A stretch of 57,675 bases of DNA from Flavobacteriaceae bacterium UBA6268 (GTDB lineage: Bacteria; Bacteroidota; Bacteroidia; Flavobacteriales; Flavobacteriaceae). The stretch lies in the NCBI GenBank assembly GCA_002440705.1, contig DJVA01000083.1:1-57675 (forward strand), given 5' to 3'. The translations under genes were made by a program, and so were the position numbers. Each line of letters begins with the position of its first letter. The stretch's first letter is position 1. Under the pieces are notes generated by a model. The model saw only the letters and a list, made by a program, of their open reading frames with translations. It was not told where the DNA came from and did no database searches. This document shows, one piece after another, positions 8,112 to 17,400 of this stretch.

Positions 8112-8867
8112 TTACCAATCCATATTCGGATAGGTACGCTGCATGTACTGCAAATCGGCCAAAAGGTATCCCATGTGTTCGGTGTGTCTGCCCTGTTTCC
8201 CGCCTTTTTGAAAATAGTTGGTTTCGGGAAGTACGAGTGTTGCCTCTTCCAATACTTCAGAAATTTTCTGATAGTACATAGGTCTCAGCGCGTGCAAATC
8301 CACTCCTATCCCTGCATCAACTGCCAATTGGTCGATAGGGGTCATTTCAAACAATTCGTCGGTATAGCGCCAGAGCGCATCGATGGCTTCCTGCATTTTC
8401 TTACGGCTTTTTTCGGTACCATCGCCCAATCTTTTCAACCAATCACTGGAAAAACGTTGATGGTATCGAACTTCCTTGATGGCTTTTTGCGCAATGGCTG
8501 CAAGGGTGGCGTCCGCACTGTACTGCAATTGTTCCAAGAGTAACAAATGGTAGGCGTCGAATAGAAATTGGCGCCCTATGACAAAACCAAAATGGGTGTT
8601 GGGTTGTTCTACCAACAAAACATTATGGTATTCGTGTTCCTTGCGCAAAAAGGCTACGGCGTCCTCGGAAGCAAACGCATCATCCAGTTGTGCTGCATAT
8701 TGATAGTAACTTCGGGTCTGCCCAAAAAGGTCGAGGGCTATGTTGGTAAGGGCGATATCGGTTTCCAAATTGGGGCCGTGCCCACACAATTCTCCCAAGC
8801 GCTGACCCAAAATGAGGTGGTTATCGGCGATGCTAGTAACGTAGTTTGAGCGTTGTTTCGAATCCAT
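8112..8867 (-). CDS. paaC: PaaC: phenylacetyl-CoA epoxidase structural subunit
   Basis: A 251-residue ferritin-like subunit that pairs with PaaA in the 1,2-phenylacetyl-CoA epoxidase. The signature near the N-terminus, ADNHLILGQRLGELCGHGP (residues 15-33), then IALTNIALDLFGQTR, is characteristic of PaaC. PaaC keeps the ferritin-like fold but has lost the diiron site and has a structural role. It starts 10 bases after the paaB stop; a 36-base gap separates it from paaD. Confidence 0.95.
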   Translation of the reverse strand: MDSKQRSNYVTSIADNHLILGQRLGELCGHGPNLETDIALTNIALDLFGQTRSYYQYAAQLDDAFASEDAVAFLRKEHEYHNVLLVEQPNTHFGFVIGRQFLFDAYHLLLLEQLQYSADATLAAIAQKAIKEVRYHQRFSSDWLKRLGDGTEKSRKKMQEAIDALWRYTDELFEMTPIDQLAVDAGIGVDLHALRPMYYQKISEVLEEATLVLPETNYFQKGGKQGRHTEHMGYLLADLQYMQRTYPNMDW

Positions 8868-8877
8868 TCCTTGGGGT

Positions 8878-9162
8878 TTACATGTGTTTTACTTCGTCGG
8901 GTAATTTGTAGAAAGTAGGGTGACGGTAGACCTTGTTCTTGGCAGGTTCAAACATTTCACCATTCTCCGAAGGATTGGATGCAGTGATGTATTTGCTCTC
9001 CACCACCCAAATACTTACCCCTTCATTGCGGCGGGTGTACACATCCCGGGCATTTTCGAGGGCCATTTCAGCATCGGCAGCATGCAAACTTCCAAAATGA
9101 CGGTGTTCTAAACCGTTTTTACTTCGTACAAAAACTTCCCATAAGGGCCATTCTTTTTTCAT
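8878..9162 (-). CDS. paaB: PaaB: phenylacetyl-CoA epoxidase subunit
   Basis: A 94-residue protein matching the short PaaB family: WPLWEVFVRSKNGLEHRHFG at residues 5-24, then HAADAEMALENARDVYTRR. PaaB bridges PaaAC units and is needed for activity of the epoxidase complex. It starts 12 bases after the paaA stop. Confidence 0.95.
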   Translation of the reverse strand: MKKEWPLWEVFVRSKNGLEHRHFGSLHAADAEMALENARDVYTRRNEGVSIWVVESKYITASNPSENGEMFEPAKNKVYRHPTFYKLPDEVKHM

Positions 9163-9174
9163 GTGCTGTATCTT

Positions 9175-10131
9175 TTAACTAGCTTTCGCCACTTTTTTAT
9201 TGGTTTGTTTATTGGCATGGGCCATAGCGGCTTCGCGTACCCAAGCACCTTCTTCCCAGGCTCCAACACGGGCTTCCATCCGTTCTTTATTGCAGGGACC
9301 ATGTCCTTTCACCACCTGCCAAAATTCCTCCCAATCAATTTCCCCAAAATTGTAATGTCCTGATGCTTCATTCCATTTTAAGTGAGGATCTGGAATGGAG
9401 ATCCCTAAAATAGCAGCTTGCGGAACCGTCTGGTCTACAAATTGTTGGCGAAGTTCGTCGTTTGTTTTTCGTTTCAGTTTCCATTTCATGGATTGGGCCG
9501 TATGTGGCGAGTCTTCATCTTTGGGACCAAACATCATCAAACTGGGCCACCACCATCGATTCAAGGCATCCTGTGCCATGGCTTTTTGTGCTTCGGTTCC
9601 ATTGCATAGGGTAAGCATGATTTCGTACCCCTGCCTTTGATGAAAACTTTCCTCCTTACAGATGCGTACCATCGCCCTTGCATAGGGACCAAAGGATGTG
9701 GTGCACAAGGCTACTTGATTGATGATGGCTGCTCCATCCACCAACCACCCAATGGCACCGATGTCGGCCCAAGTGATGGTGGGGTAGTTGAAAATAGAGG
9801 AATATTTTGCTTTTCCCGTATGGAGTTGTTGGTACAATTCTTCCCGTGAAATTCCGAGCGTTTCACAAGCGGAATACAAATAGAGCCCGTGTCCGGCTTC
9901 GTCCTGAACTTTGGCCAACAAGGCCGCCTTACGGCGCAAGGAAGGTGCACGGGTAATCCAGTTGCCTTCCGGAAGCATCCCCACCACTTCTGAATGGGCG
10001 TGTTGGGAAATTTGCCGAATGTGGGTCTGCCGGTATTTTTCGGGCATCCAGTCTTTCGGTTCAATCTTCTCGTCGCGCTCGATGCGTTCTTCGAAGATCT
10101 GTTCTAGGTTTATTAGTTCTTTTTCGCTCAT
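9175..10131 (-). CDS. paaA: PaaA: catalytic diiron subunit of phenylacetyl-CoA epoxidase
   Basis: A 318-residue ferritin-like diiron oxygenase subunit that inserts one oxygen atom into the aromatic ring of phenylacetyl-CoA. Diiron ligand motifs are visible: KVQDEAGHGLYLY and CKEESFHQRQGYE. The ATG at 10131 is chosen. An in-frame GTG two codons upstream (10137) is possible but gives only a 3-base gap to paaE and no extra conserved residues. Lysine-rich C-terminal tail (NKQTNKKVAKAS). Confidence 0.96.
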   Translation of the reverse strand: MSEKELINLEQIFEERIERDEKIEPKDWMPEKYRQTHIRQISQHAHSEVVGMLPEGNWITRAPSLRRKAALLAKVQDEAGHGLYLYSACETLGISREELYQQLHTGKAKYSSIFNYPTITWADIGAIGWLVDGAAIINQVALCTTSFGPYARAMVRICKEESFHQRQGYEIMLTLCNGTEAQKAMAQDALNRWWWPSLMMFGPKDEDSPHTAQSMKWKLKRKTNDELRQQFVDQTVPQAAILGISIPDPHLKWNEASGHYNFGEIDWEEFWQVVKGHGPCNKERMEARVGAWEEGAWVREAAMAHANKQTNKKVAKAS

Positions 10132-10140
10132 AATCACTTT

Positions 10141-11211
10141 TTATACATCAAAATCCAAGGTCACTTTAGGGGTAACTGGCACCGACTGGCAGCTTAACAC
10201 AAAGTGTTGGTTCAATTCATTTTCTTCAAGGGCATAGTTCACTTTCATCTCAACGTTCCCCTCCAGGATTTTGCATTTACAGGTACTACACACGCCTCCT
10301 TTACAGGCAAAAGGCAAATCGGCTCCAGCACCCAAGGCGGCATCTAATAAATTGTCATAGTCATCGGTCATGGTAAAATGGAACTCTTTTCCACCATCAA
10401 TTAAGGTTACCTCCACCCCTACTACCTTTTGTTGTGCCAGTCGTTCGGCACGTTCCTTATCGGCTTCACTTAAACCAGAAACGAACAGTTCATAATGTAT
10501 CCTTTCCTGGGGCACATCCCGTTTTAATAATTCATCACGGACCAGAAAAATCATTTCCTCAGGGCCACAAAGAAAAACCTCATCCACCGCGGGCACTTCC
10601 ACCAATTTGTCAAAGATTTCCTGCAGCTTGTCCTCCGTAAAACGTCCATTGAACAGTTCGATATCCCTCCGTTCCTGCGTAAGGAAGTAATAGATTTCCA
10701 AACGCCCAAAATACTGGTTGCGAAGTTGTTCCAAGGTCTCTTTAAAGATAATGGATTTTACGGTACGGTTCAAGTAGAATAATTGGAATGTGGATTGAGG
10801 CTCCTGCTCCAAATGCGTTTTGATCATCGAAAGGATGGGCGTAATTCCACTGCCCGCTGCAAACGCCACATAGTTTTTGGGTGCTTGACCACAAGACACC
10901 CCAAAAGTTCCTGAAGGAGGCATGACCTCTAAGGTGCTCCCTACTTTTAGGGTTTGATTGACGTAAGTAGAGAACTTCCCTCCGGGAATTTGTTTAACCG
11001 CCACACTCCAAGTGTTCTCAAATGGACTGGTGCAAAGACTATAGGACCTCCGCACATCTTCTCCGTCTATGAAAGCACGCAAAGTGAGATGCTGTCCTTG
11101 TCGGAAATGAAAGGCTACCGCCAAGTCGTTGGGAATATCGAAGGTTAGTACGGTACAATCCTTGGTTTCTTTGTAAAGATTTTTGACCCGAACTTGATGA
11201 AATGTCGCCAT
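10141..11211 (-). CDS. paaE: PaaE: reductase subunit of phenylacetyl-CoA epoxidase
   Basis: A 356-residue FAD/NAD(P)H and [2Fe-2S] reductase that delivers electrons to PaaA. The flavin-binding RRSYSLC is near residue 54 and the nucleotide-binding FAAGSGITPILSM near residue 117. The plant-type ferredoxin cluster CKGGVCSTCKC near residue 302 is followed by a later Cys in VLSCQS, giving the C-x4-C-x2-C-xn-C pattern. First gene of the operon, with a strong promoter/operator directly upstream (11230-11260). Confidence 0.95.
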   Translation of the reverse strand: MATFHQVRVKNLYKETKDCTVLTFDIPNDLAVAFHFRQGQHLTLRAFIDGEDVRRSYSLCTSPFENTWSVAVKQIPGGKFSTYVNQTLKVGSTLEVMPPSGTFGVSCGQAPKNYVAFAAGSGITPILSMIKTHLEQEPQSTFQLFYLNRTVKSIIFKETLEQLRNQYFGRLEIYYFLTQERRDIELFNGRFTEDKLQEIFDKLVEVPAVDEVFLCGPEEMIFLVRDELLKRDVPQERIHYELFVSGLSEADKERAERLAQQKVVGVEVTLIDGGKEFHFTMTDDYDNLLDAALGAGADLPFACKGGVCSTCKCKILEGNVEMKVNYALEENELNQHFVLSCQSVPVTPKVTLDFDV

Positions 11212-11229
11212 GAGTACACTTTAAACACA

Positions 11230-11260
11230 CAAAACTAACATTTGTTAGTTTGAAAAGCAA
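11230..11260 (-). promoter_or_regulatory. Promoter of the paa operon
   Basis: On the minus strand, TTG (complement of 11258-11260) is followed after 20 bases by TAGTTTTG (complement of 11230-11237). This is an exact match to the Bacteroidota promoter pattern of a -33 TTG and a -7 TAnnTTTG. Transcription would begin a few bases downstream, leaving a short leader before the paaE ATG at 11211. Confidence 0.7.
11232..11251. promoter_or_regulatory. Palindromic operator overlapping the paa promoter
   Basis: AAACTAACA-TT-TGTTAGTTT is a perfect inverted repeat with 9-base arms and a 2-base centre. It covers most of the -7 element and part of the spacer of the paaE promoter, so a bound dimer would block transcription. 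The TetR-family gene immediately upstream (11268-11837) is the obvious candidate to bind it. The identity of the binder is inference; the palindrome is read directly. Confidence 0.7.
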
Positions 11261-11267
11261 GTAAAAA

Positions 11268-11837
11268 CTAAACCATCCCTTCGATCAGCACTGCTACCAT
11301 ATCCCGTTTCAACACATTTACATCCAACTTGCCCCGTTTTTGGTACCACAAATAGAGCGTACGCAAGGTAGATAGTATGGAGAAAAGGATGACTTCTGGA
11401 TGCCGAGGTTTGATTTCGCCCGATTCAATGCCTTGCTTGATGATTTTGCGGAAGTTCTCTTCATAGGCTTCACGCATCCTTACAAACGCTACTACATCGT
11501 CTTCAGGCATGTGCATCCAATCATTGTTGAGGGCTGCCAGGGCCTCGGATTGATTCACGGTGATGTCGATGTGCATTTCGATTAAGGATTCGATTTTTTG
11601 AAGAGGTGTCCCTTTGCTCACGAGAATGGAATTCATTCCATCGGTAAATGTTCTTGCTAAATCCATCACCAACACCGAAAGAATCTCCTGCTTGCTTTGA
11701 ATATGGTTGTAAAGACTAGCCGCTTTTATGCCCATGGCTTGGGCAATGTCCCGCACCGTAACGGCACTATAGCCTTTTTCCTTAAAAAGGTGACTGGCCT
11801 TAGCAATGATCTCTACTTTGCGGGAGGAGTGCTTCAT
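11268..11837 (-). CDS. TetR-family transcriptional regulator, candidate paa repressor
   Basis: A 189-residue TetR-type regulator. The N-terminal helix-turn-helix is TVRDIAQAMGIKAASLYNHI (about residues 27-46) followed by the usual KQEIL. The C-terminal ligand-binding half resembles the FadR/PaaR-like group of acyl-CoA-responsive TetR proteins, though this cannot be proved by eye. The ATG at 11837 is preferred over an in-frame ATG at 11861, because a promoter-like -7 element lies between the two and the longer N-terminus (LLLSCSI) is not typical. It ends 56 bases before paaE; the ligand is probably phenylacetyl-CoA or a related CoA ester. Confidence 0.88.
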   Translation of the reverse strand: MKHSSRKVEIIAKASHLFKEKGYSAVTVRDIAQAMGIKAASLYNHIQSKQEILSVLVMDLARTFTDGMNSILVSKGTPLQKIESLIEMHIDITVNQSEALAALNNDWMHMPEDDVVAFVRMREAYEENFRKIIKQGIESGEIKPRHPEVILFSILSTLRTLYLWYQKRGKLDVNVLKRDMVAVLIEGMV

Positions 11838-11843
11838 GATGCT

Positions 11844-11875
11844 GCAAGATAGCAAAAGCATAAGGTTCTTTTCAA
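11844..11875 (-). promoter_or_regulatory. Probable promoter of the TetR-family gene
   Basis: On the minus strand, TTG (complement of 11873-11875) is followed after 21 bases by TATCTTGC (complement of 11844-11851), which keeps TAnnTT but lacks the final TG of the consensus. Its position just upstream of the ATG at 11837 supports the shorter start and implies a very short leader. Confidence 0.4.
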
Positions 11876-11929
11876 AAAAGCCCTTTGCAATTAGTTTTCA
11901 AAAGGTTTCCTTTATATTTTTGACACCTT

Positions 11930-13675
11930 ATGAAAACAGGCTTTGAAAGCAATGCATTGATCGATCGGCTGCCACCGCACCTCAAGCAATACATTAAACC
12001 GCAACTTTATGAGCAATACACCCCCATCAATCAAGCGGTGTGGCGCTTCGTGATGCGGAAAAATGTGGACTATCTTAGCAAGGTAGCCCATGAAAGCTAT
12101 GTTGATGGGCTGCAAAAGACCGGTATTTCCATAGACCAAATCCCTTCCATGTACGGGATGAACCGTATCCTGAAGGAAATTGGTTGGGCCGCTGTAGCCG
12201 TGGACGGATTTATACCGCCTAATGCGTTCATGGAATTTCAAGCCTACAAAATCCTGGTCATTGCCAGCGACATCCGCCAATTGGAGCATATCGAATACAC
12301 CCCAGCCCCCGACATTATCCATGAGGGCGCAGGGCATGCCCCCATCATTGCCAGTCCGGATTATGCAGAATACCTGAGGCGTTTTGGTGAAATTGGCGCC
12401 AAAGCCATCAGCAGTGCCCATGATACCGATATGTATGAAGCCGTTCGAAAGCTTTCTATTTTGAAGGAAGCCGAAGGTACCCCAAACGAGGAAATTGAAG
12501 CTGCCGAAGCCAAAGTGCTCGAACTTCAGGAAAAGAAGGTAGAGGCCAGTGAAATAGCACTTATCCGCAATTTGCACTGGTGGACTGTAGAATACGGCTT
12601 GGTTGGGACTCCCCAAAACCCCAAAATATATGGTGCTGGGTTGCTATCTTCCATTGGTGAAAGCGAATGGTGCATGAAGGAGGAAGTAAAAAAAATCCCC
12701 TACAGCATCGATGCGGCCTACCAAGATTTCGATATTACCAAACCACAACCGCAATTGTACGTAACCCCAGACTTTGCGTTCTTACAAGAAGTATTGGAAG
12801 AATTTGCCAATACCATGGCGGTACGGAAAGGCGGATGGCGCGGTTTGCAAAAATTGATTGGCTCCAAGCAAATTGGCACCATCGAACTAAGTACAGGTTT
12901 GCAAATAAGCGGGGTTTTTACACGCATGATCCAAAACGAAGACAACGAAGTGGTCTATTTTGAAACCGAAGGTGCAACAGCGCTGGCCTATCGTGAAAAA
13001 GAAATCATCGGCCATGGAACCCAACGGCACTCCAAAGGCTTCCGTTCACCCTTGGGCCAATTGAAAAAAATCAATCTAGCCATCGAAAATATGGGCCCAC
13101 GCGATTTGCAAGCCTATAATTTTTATGACGGCAAACCCATCGCCTTCGAATTTGAGAGTGGCATTACCGTAGAGGGGATGAATGTAACGGGGATGCGAAA
13201 CCTGAATGGAAAGCTAATGCTCATTCAATTTACGGATTGTTGGGTGAAGTATGGGGATGAAGTATTGTTTTCCCCTGAAATGGGCGATTTCGATCTGGCT
13301 GTGGGCAAGGACATTGTTTCGGCCTTTGCGGGGCCGGCCGATTACCATTCGTTCGACCGGGTAACACATAAAGCCAGCGCCACAGAGACCATTCGCATTA
13401 CGCCTTCTGAAGACGAAAAATTACTGAACCATCTATACCAACAAGTTCGCACTTTTCGGGAAAACCAATCAACCAACGAAGCATTCCTTGAAGGAATTTT
13501 GAACCTGCTTCAGGTAAAGTTTCCCCAAGACTGGTTGCTGCCCTTGGAACTTTGCGAAATCACTGCTGCTAGTCGTTCCGATTTTTCAAAAAAGGCAACC
13601 ACCTATTTAAACGAAGTGAAGCAACGCCGCCCCAAAGTGGCACATTTGATTGATACAGGATTACAATTACTATAA
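11930..13675 (+). CDS. Aromatic amino acid hydroxylase (phenylalanine 4-monooxygenase type), long form
   Basis: A 581-residue pterin-dependent, non-haem iron hydroxylase that most likely converts phenylalanine to tyrosine. Iron ligands are visible as His131 and His136 in IIHEGAGHAP and Glu221 in WWTVEYGL. Between them is a charged helical insert (about 168-208) absent from short bacterial enzymes. About 300 C-terminal residues follow the catalytic domain and have no function I can assign; long forms of this kind are known in Bacteroidota. It is divergent from the paa regulator. A TATTTTTG -7-like element lies at 11915-11922, only 7 bases before the ATG. Confidence 0.9.
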   Translation: MKTGFESNALIDRLPPHLKQYIKPQLYEQYTPINQAVWRFVMRKNVDYLSKVAHESYVDGLQKTGISIDQIPSMYGMNRILKEIGWAAVAVDGFIPPNAFMEFQAYKILVIASDIRQLEHIEYTPAPDIIHEGAGHAPIIASPDYAEYLRRFGEIGAKAISSAHDTDMYEAVRKLSILKEAEGTPNEEIEAAEAKVLELQEKKVEASEIALIRNLHWWTVEYGLVGTPQNPKIYGAGLLSSIGESEWCMKEEVKKIPYSIDAAYQDFDITKPQPQLYVTPDFAFLQEVLEEFANTMAVRKGGWRGLQKLIGSKQIGTIELSTGLQISGVFTRMIQNEDNEVVYFETEGATALAYREKEIIGHGTQRHSKGFRSPLGQLKKINLAIENMGPRDLQAYNFYDGKPIAFEFESGITVEGMNVTGMRNLNGKLMLIQFTDCWVKYGDEVLFSPEMGDFDLAVGKDIVSAFAGPADYHSFDRVTHKASATETIRITPSEDEKLLNHLYQQVRTFRENQSTNEAFLEGILNLLQVKFPQDWLLPLELCEITAASRSDFSKKATTYLNEVKQRRPKVAHLIDTGLQLL

Positions 13676-13677
13676 CT

Positions 13678-13983
13678 ATGGGATTATTCGATTTTTTATT
13701 GGGAAATAAAAACAAAAAGATTGCCGATTTTAAAAATAGGGGAGCCATCATTCTCGATGTGCGCACCAAAGGCGAATACCAAGGCGGAGCCATTCCGGGT
13801 TCCAAAAACATCCCCTTGCAACAACTTTCCGTAAGGGTTCAGGATGTAAAAAAATGGAACAAACCCGTCATTACTTGCTGTGCCAGCGGCATGCGCAGTG
13901 CCAGTGCAGCGGCCATCTTACGATCCAACGGCATTGAAGCAATGAATGGTGGCGGATGGTTCAATCTGAGTCAAAAGCTGTAA
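13678..13983 (+). CDS. Rhodanese-like domain protein
   Basis: A 101-residue single rhodanese domain. The active-site loop is C68-ASGMRS, preceded by another Cys (CC). LDVRTKGEYQGGAIPGSKNIP supplies the conserved DVR and HIPGA-like segments, with Gly-Ala replacing Gly-His. It probably carries a persulfide for sulfur transfer in the cytoplasm. It starts 2 bases after the hydroxylase stop and ends 1 base before the DinB gene, so the three are one operon. Specific partner unknown. Confidence 0.88.
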   Translation: MGLFDFLLGNKNKKIADFKNRGAIILDVRTKGEYQGGAIPGSKNIPLQQLSVRVQDVKKWNKPVITCCASGMRSASAAAILRSNGIEAMNGGGWFNLSQKL

Positions 13984-13984
13984 A

Positions 13985-14446
13985 TTGAATTTGTTATTTC
14001 GACAACAATACCACTGGGTCGTATCTTCAAGGGAAGTGCTTTTGGAGTATTGCGAGTCCATAAAAGCTGAAGACCTTTTGAAGCAACATCCCAGCTTTGC
14101 CAATGCTAGCATGCAGTACCTTTTATTGCACATGGCCAACTGCTACTTTTTTTGGCTGGGTGAAGTCGCTTTGAAAAAAAAAATGGAATACCTCGATTAC
14201 CAAAAAGTGCATTCCTTAGCAGCCATAAGAACCCAGTTTGAAACCGTCAATCATTTGGTCAACAAATTCCTGAATACCGACTGGCCCGAAGCCATCCCTT
14301 ATGAAATCCGTGGAGCCCTAGGAACCACAACGCCCCTAAAATTGTTTACACACGTCATCACCCACGAGTACCATCACAAGGGGCAACTCCTATCCATGAG
14401 CAGGTTCATGGGCTATACCCCTGTGGATACGGATGTCTTACGGTAG
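13985..14446 (+). CDS. DinB-family protein (TTG start)
   Basis: A 153-residue four-helix DinB/YfiT-like protein. The third metal-binding segment THVITHEYHHKGQLL near residues 126-140 is typical, with an earlier His in LLLHMANCYFFW near residue 50. Members bind a divalent metal and often act as thiol transferases. No ATG is available upstream of the conserved start, so the TTG at 13985, 1 base after the rhodanese stop, is taken as the start. The 3' end overlaps the end of the convergent caspase-like gene by 9 bases. Confidence 0.85.
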   Translation: MNLLFRQQYHWVVSSREVLLEYCESIKAEDLLKQHPSFANASMQYLLLHMANCYFFWLGEVALKKKMEYLDYQKVHSLAAIRTQFETVNHLVNKFLNTDWPEAIPYEIRGALGTTTPLKLFTHVITHEYHHKGQLLSMSRFMGYTPVDTDVLR

Positions 14447-17400
14447 CTGTTTGGGTACCGAAACCGGAAAATCCTGCCCAAAGCCATAACTGGACGGGTA
14501 TTGGGGGTTGCCTCGGTATTTTTCCGAAACCTCCGGTACACGGCTTTCCAAATAGGCTTTCAATTCGTTTACGGTGACCCGATGATCGCCACTATCGGCT
14601 TTCCCAGAAAGGGCTTCCAAAAGTACATAGGTAAAGACCCCATGACCCAGTTCGTCAAACTCGGTGGCAAATTGTTCGCTGCCGCTGGCCGTAAGCCAAT
14701 GGGTACCAGTACTCCGCGCTAACTGGGCAATGGCCTTTTCTTCTGCGGCTCCACGGGCCAAGGTGGTGAGGACTCCCGCACTTTGGCAAGCATCCAAAAT
14801 ATAGAGTTGTTTTTGAGCAGAAATTCCTGAGGCGATTTTCTTCAACTCGGAAGCAGAGATTCCCTTTTGGGCCAAAGCGCCATCATCTCCATACAACTGT
14901 GTGACATCCGTGGGTACCAAAAAAAACTCCCCATCATTGCCAGCACTGACCACTCCGTGCCCGGCATAATAAAAAACAAAGATGTCCTGAGGATTGGCAA
15001 CCGCTGCAATTTCATTCAACTTCGAAAGGATATTGGCCCTTACCGCCTCACTATTCTTTACAAAATACACATGGGTTTTTGAAGTAATCTTCGCCAAACC
15101 CTGCTGCAAGGTTTCCTGAAAACCTGTGGCATCGGCCACCGCATAATTGAGGTTGTACTTTGGGTTTTGGTATTCATTGATGCCAATGACCAACAAATGA
15201 GCCTGAATGCCTTGTGGTTTAATCAACGATTGTTCTGGCGTGTAATGCACTGTAAGTTTTTCGGGCCTACTTTCGGTACCTTGTGAATTGATGGCAATGG
15301 CAAGAAATTCGTTTACTCCTTCAATAAGGGTAACGACCAATTCCTTGGAATTGCTATTTTCAGCAACGTCGTCCTCTACCAAAAGGTTGCGGTTGTTGTT
15401 TCCCACCAATTTCCCATTTTGGTACAAACGCAATTCGGCAATGCGATCGCCTTTGGCTGTGCCCTCCAAAACTAGTTTTATGGACTCACTTTTGGTTTCC
15501 ACCTCTTTGGATGCCACATCGTCTGCTACATAAAGATTTCTGGTTCCTTCGGAATATTTCAGGACTACAGAAGGTGGTTCTTTGATGTTCGCAATGTTTG
15601 CGATGGATTTAAATTCCTTTTCCGCCAACACCTTGTAAATGAGTCTGGGGGTATAAAATTGATCGAAGATGCTTTCCATGGGGATTACTTCTTTTCCCTT
15701 TACAAAAGCCACTTTGTCCCATGCCTCTGGTGAACCTTCGAAGAGTCCGTCGGGCGTTAAGGCAATCCAATTCTGGTCTTCAAACACATAAATCCTTAGC
15801 AGTTCCTTCATGGTTTCCAGTTCATAAAACTTAATGGCACTGGACGCTTGGACCGCAAATATCCGATCGGTTACAAAAGCTCCCTTTGAAAAGAGGGTTT
15901 TAACTTCGGTAAAGGATTTGACCAATTTTCCCGTTGGGATATGGTATAAAAACGATCCTGAAGTATAGCCCATGAAAAACAAGTACTTGCCATTGGGAGA
16001 CAGTTCGGCATCCATCATGTAATTTTCGAAATGCGTGGGAAACGAATGGATGATTTCCCCAGTTTGGGCATCCAAAATTTCTACTTGCCTTGTTGTGGCA
16101 TTGGCCGTAATAAGCCTTGTCCCGTCCGCATTGTGAACAACCATGAAATACCGCCCTTCCTTTACCCAAAGTTCCTTGCGGGTTACATAGTCAAAATAAT
16201 GCAAACGTTCGTTATGCGCTTCATCGTCATAAATATCCCGGGTAATGTAGGCTACTGAATTGCTGAAGGGGGCCAAACTAACACTATGGCTGAAAGAGGG
16301 CAACTCTCCCCCAATCATTTTGGAAAACACTTCGGAACCTTCCTCAGTATCGATAATGCGCATACCTCCTTTACTGAAAAGTGCCAAAAGGTGTGCGTTA
16401 TCATTAAAATCATAACCGCCAACATCGCCATAATTCTCAATCAAATTCGAAAAACTATCGGGTTTGCCCCGTTCAAACACCTTAATGGGATCGGTATTGG
16501 TCGTAATTCCAAATACTTTGTTGGAGCTTTGGTCCACTACCATTTCCCCATTGCTATAATCGTCCCTGTAATTGGGGTGGTAGGCCGTAAAGCGAGTAGC
16601 GCTGGGACTGCTTAATAACGAAAAGGTCCTGTTTCCGTAATTGGTTGAAAAAAGCAATTCCAAAGCTTCATTGTTGCTGTAGACCGCCAACTGGGTTGGG
16701 TTCATCAAACTCTTGCCGTAGGTCTTCACTGGAATGGTGTCATACCGCTTGAATTTACTGTAGGAAGCATCATAACCTACTTGCGCATACAACCAGTCCC
16801 CCTTTGGAAGCACCGCAATTTTTTCACCTTCAAGATCAATTTTCCCCAAAACAGCACCCGTAATGGCATCCAGTTCGGTTAAGGCGCCCGTACCCGGGGC
16901 GACCCAGATGGTAGTCCCATCATCATTAACAACGGCATCTCCAATATAAGGAATCGCTTCGCCAACCACTCCTTGTAACGGTACCGTACGACTCCAAACT
17001 TCCAGATTGGTTTTTGGATTCACCCTAAGGAAAGTTGCCAACCCTTTATCTTGATCGTACACCGCCTTAATTACGTCTCCATTTTCGAGAATTGCCACGC
17101 AGTAGCCCTTTACCTCATGGTAGGTGCCATTCAAAAAATCGTATACGTAATTCTCAAAATAGTTGGTGAGAATTAGCAGATGACTTAAACTGCTATTGAA
17201 TTCGAAGTGGTTGATGTTGCCCTCCCCTGGAAAAACAGGAATATTGCCCGAATTGAACTTTCCATTCACTTCGTCCAAGGCATACAGCGATTGATTGCCC
17301 TGTGTGTCCTGTGCAAAAAATGTAAGCGTATGGAAATCGGGATTGTCTACATAATCCAAGGCATAAATACGTCCCAAAGGATACTTTCCAACTTCCTCAA

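Noticed and set aside
11838..11861. Longer start for the TetR-family gene
   Set aside because: The extra residues are not typical of the family and a promoter-like element falls within them.
11912..12616. A 234-codon minus-strand open frame
   Set aside because: It is antisense to the aromatic amino acid hydroxylase, whose iron-site motifs make the plus-strand frame certain.
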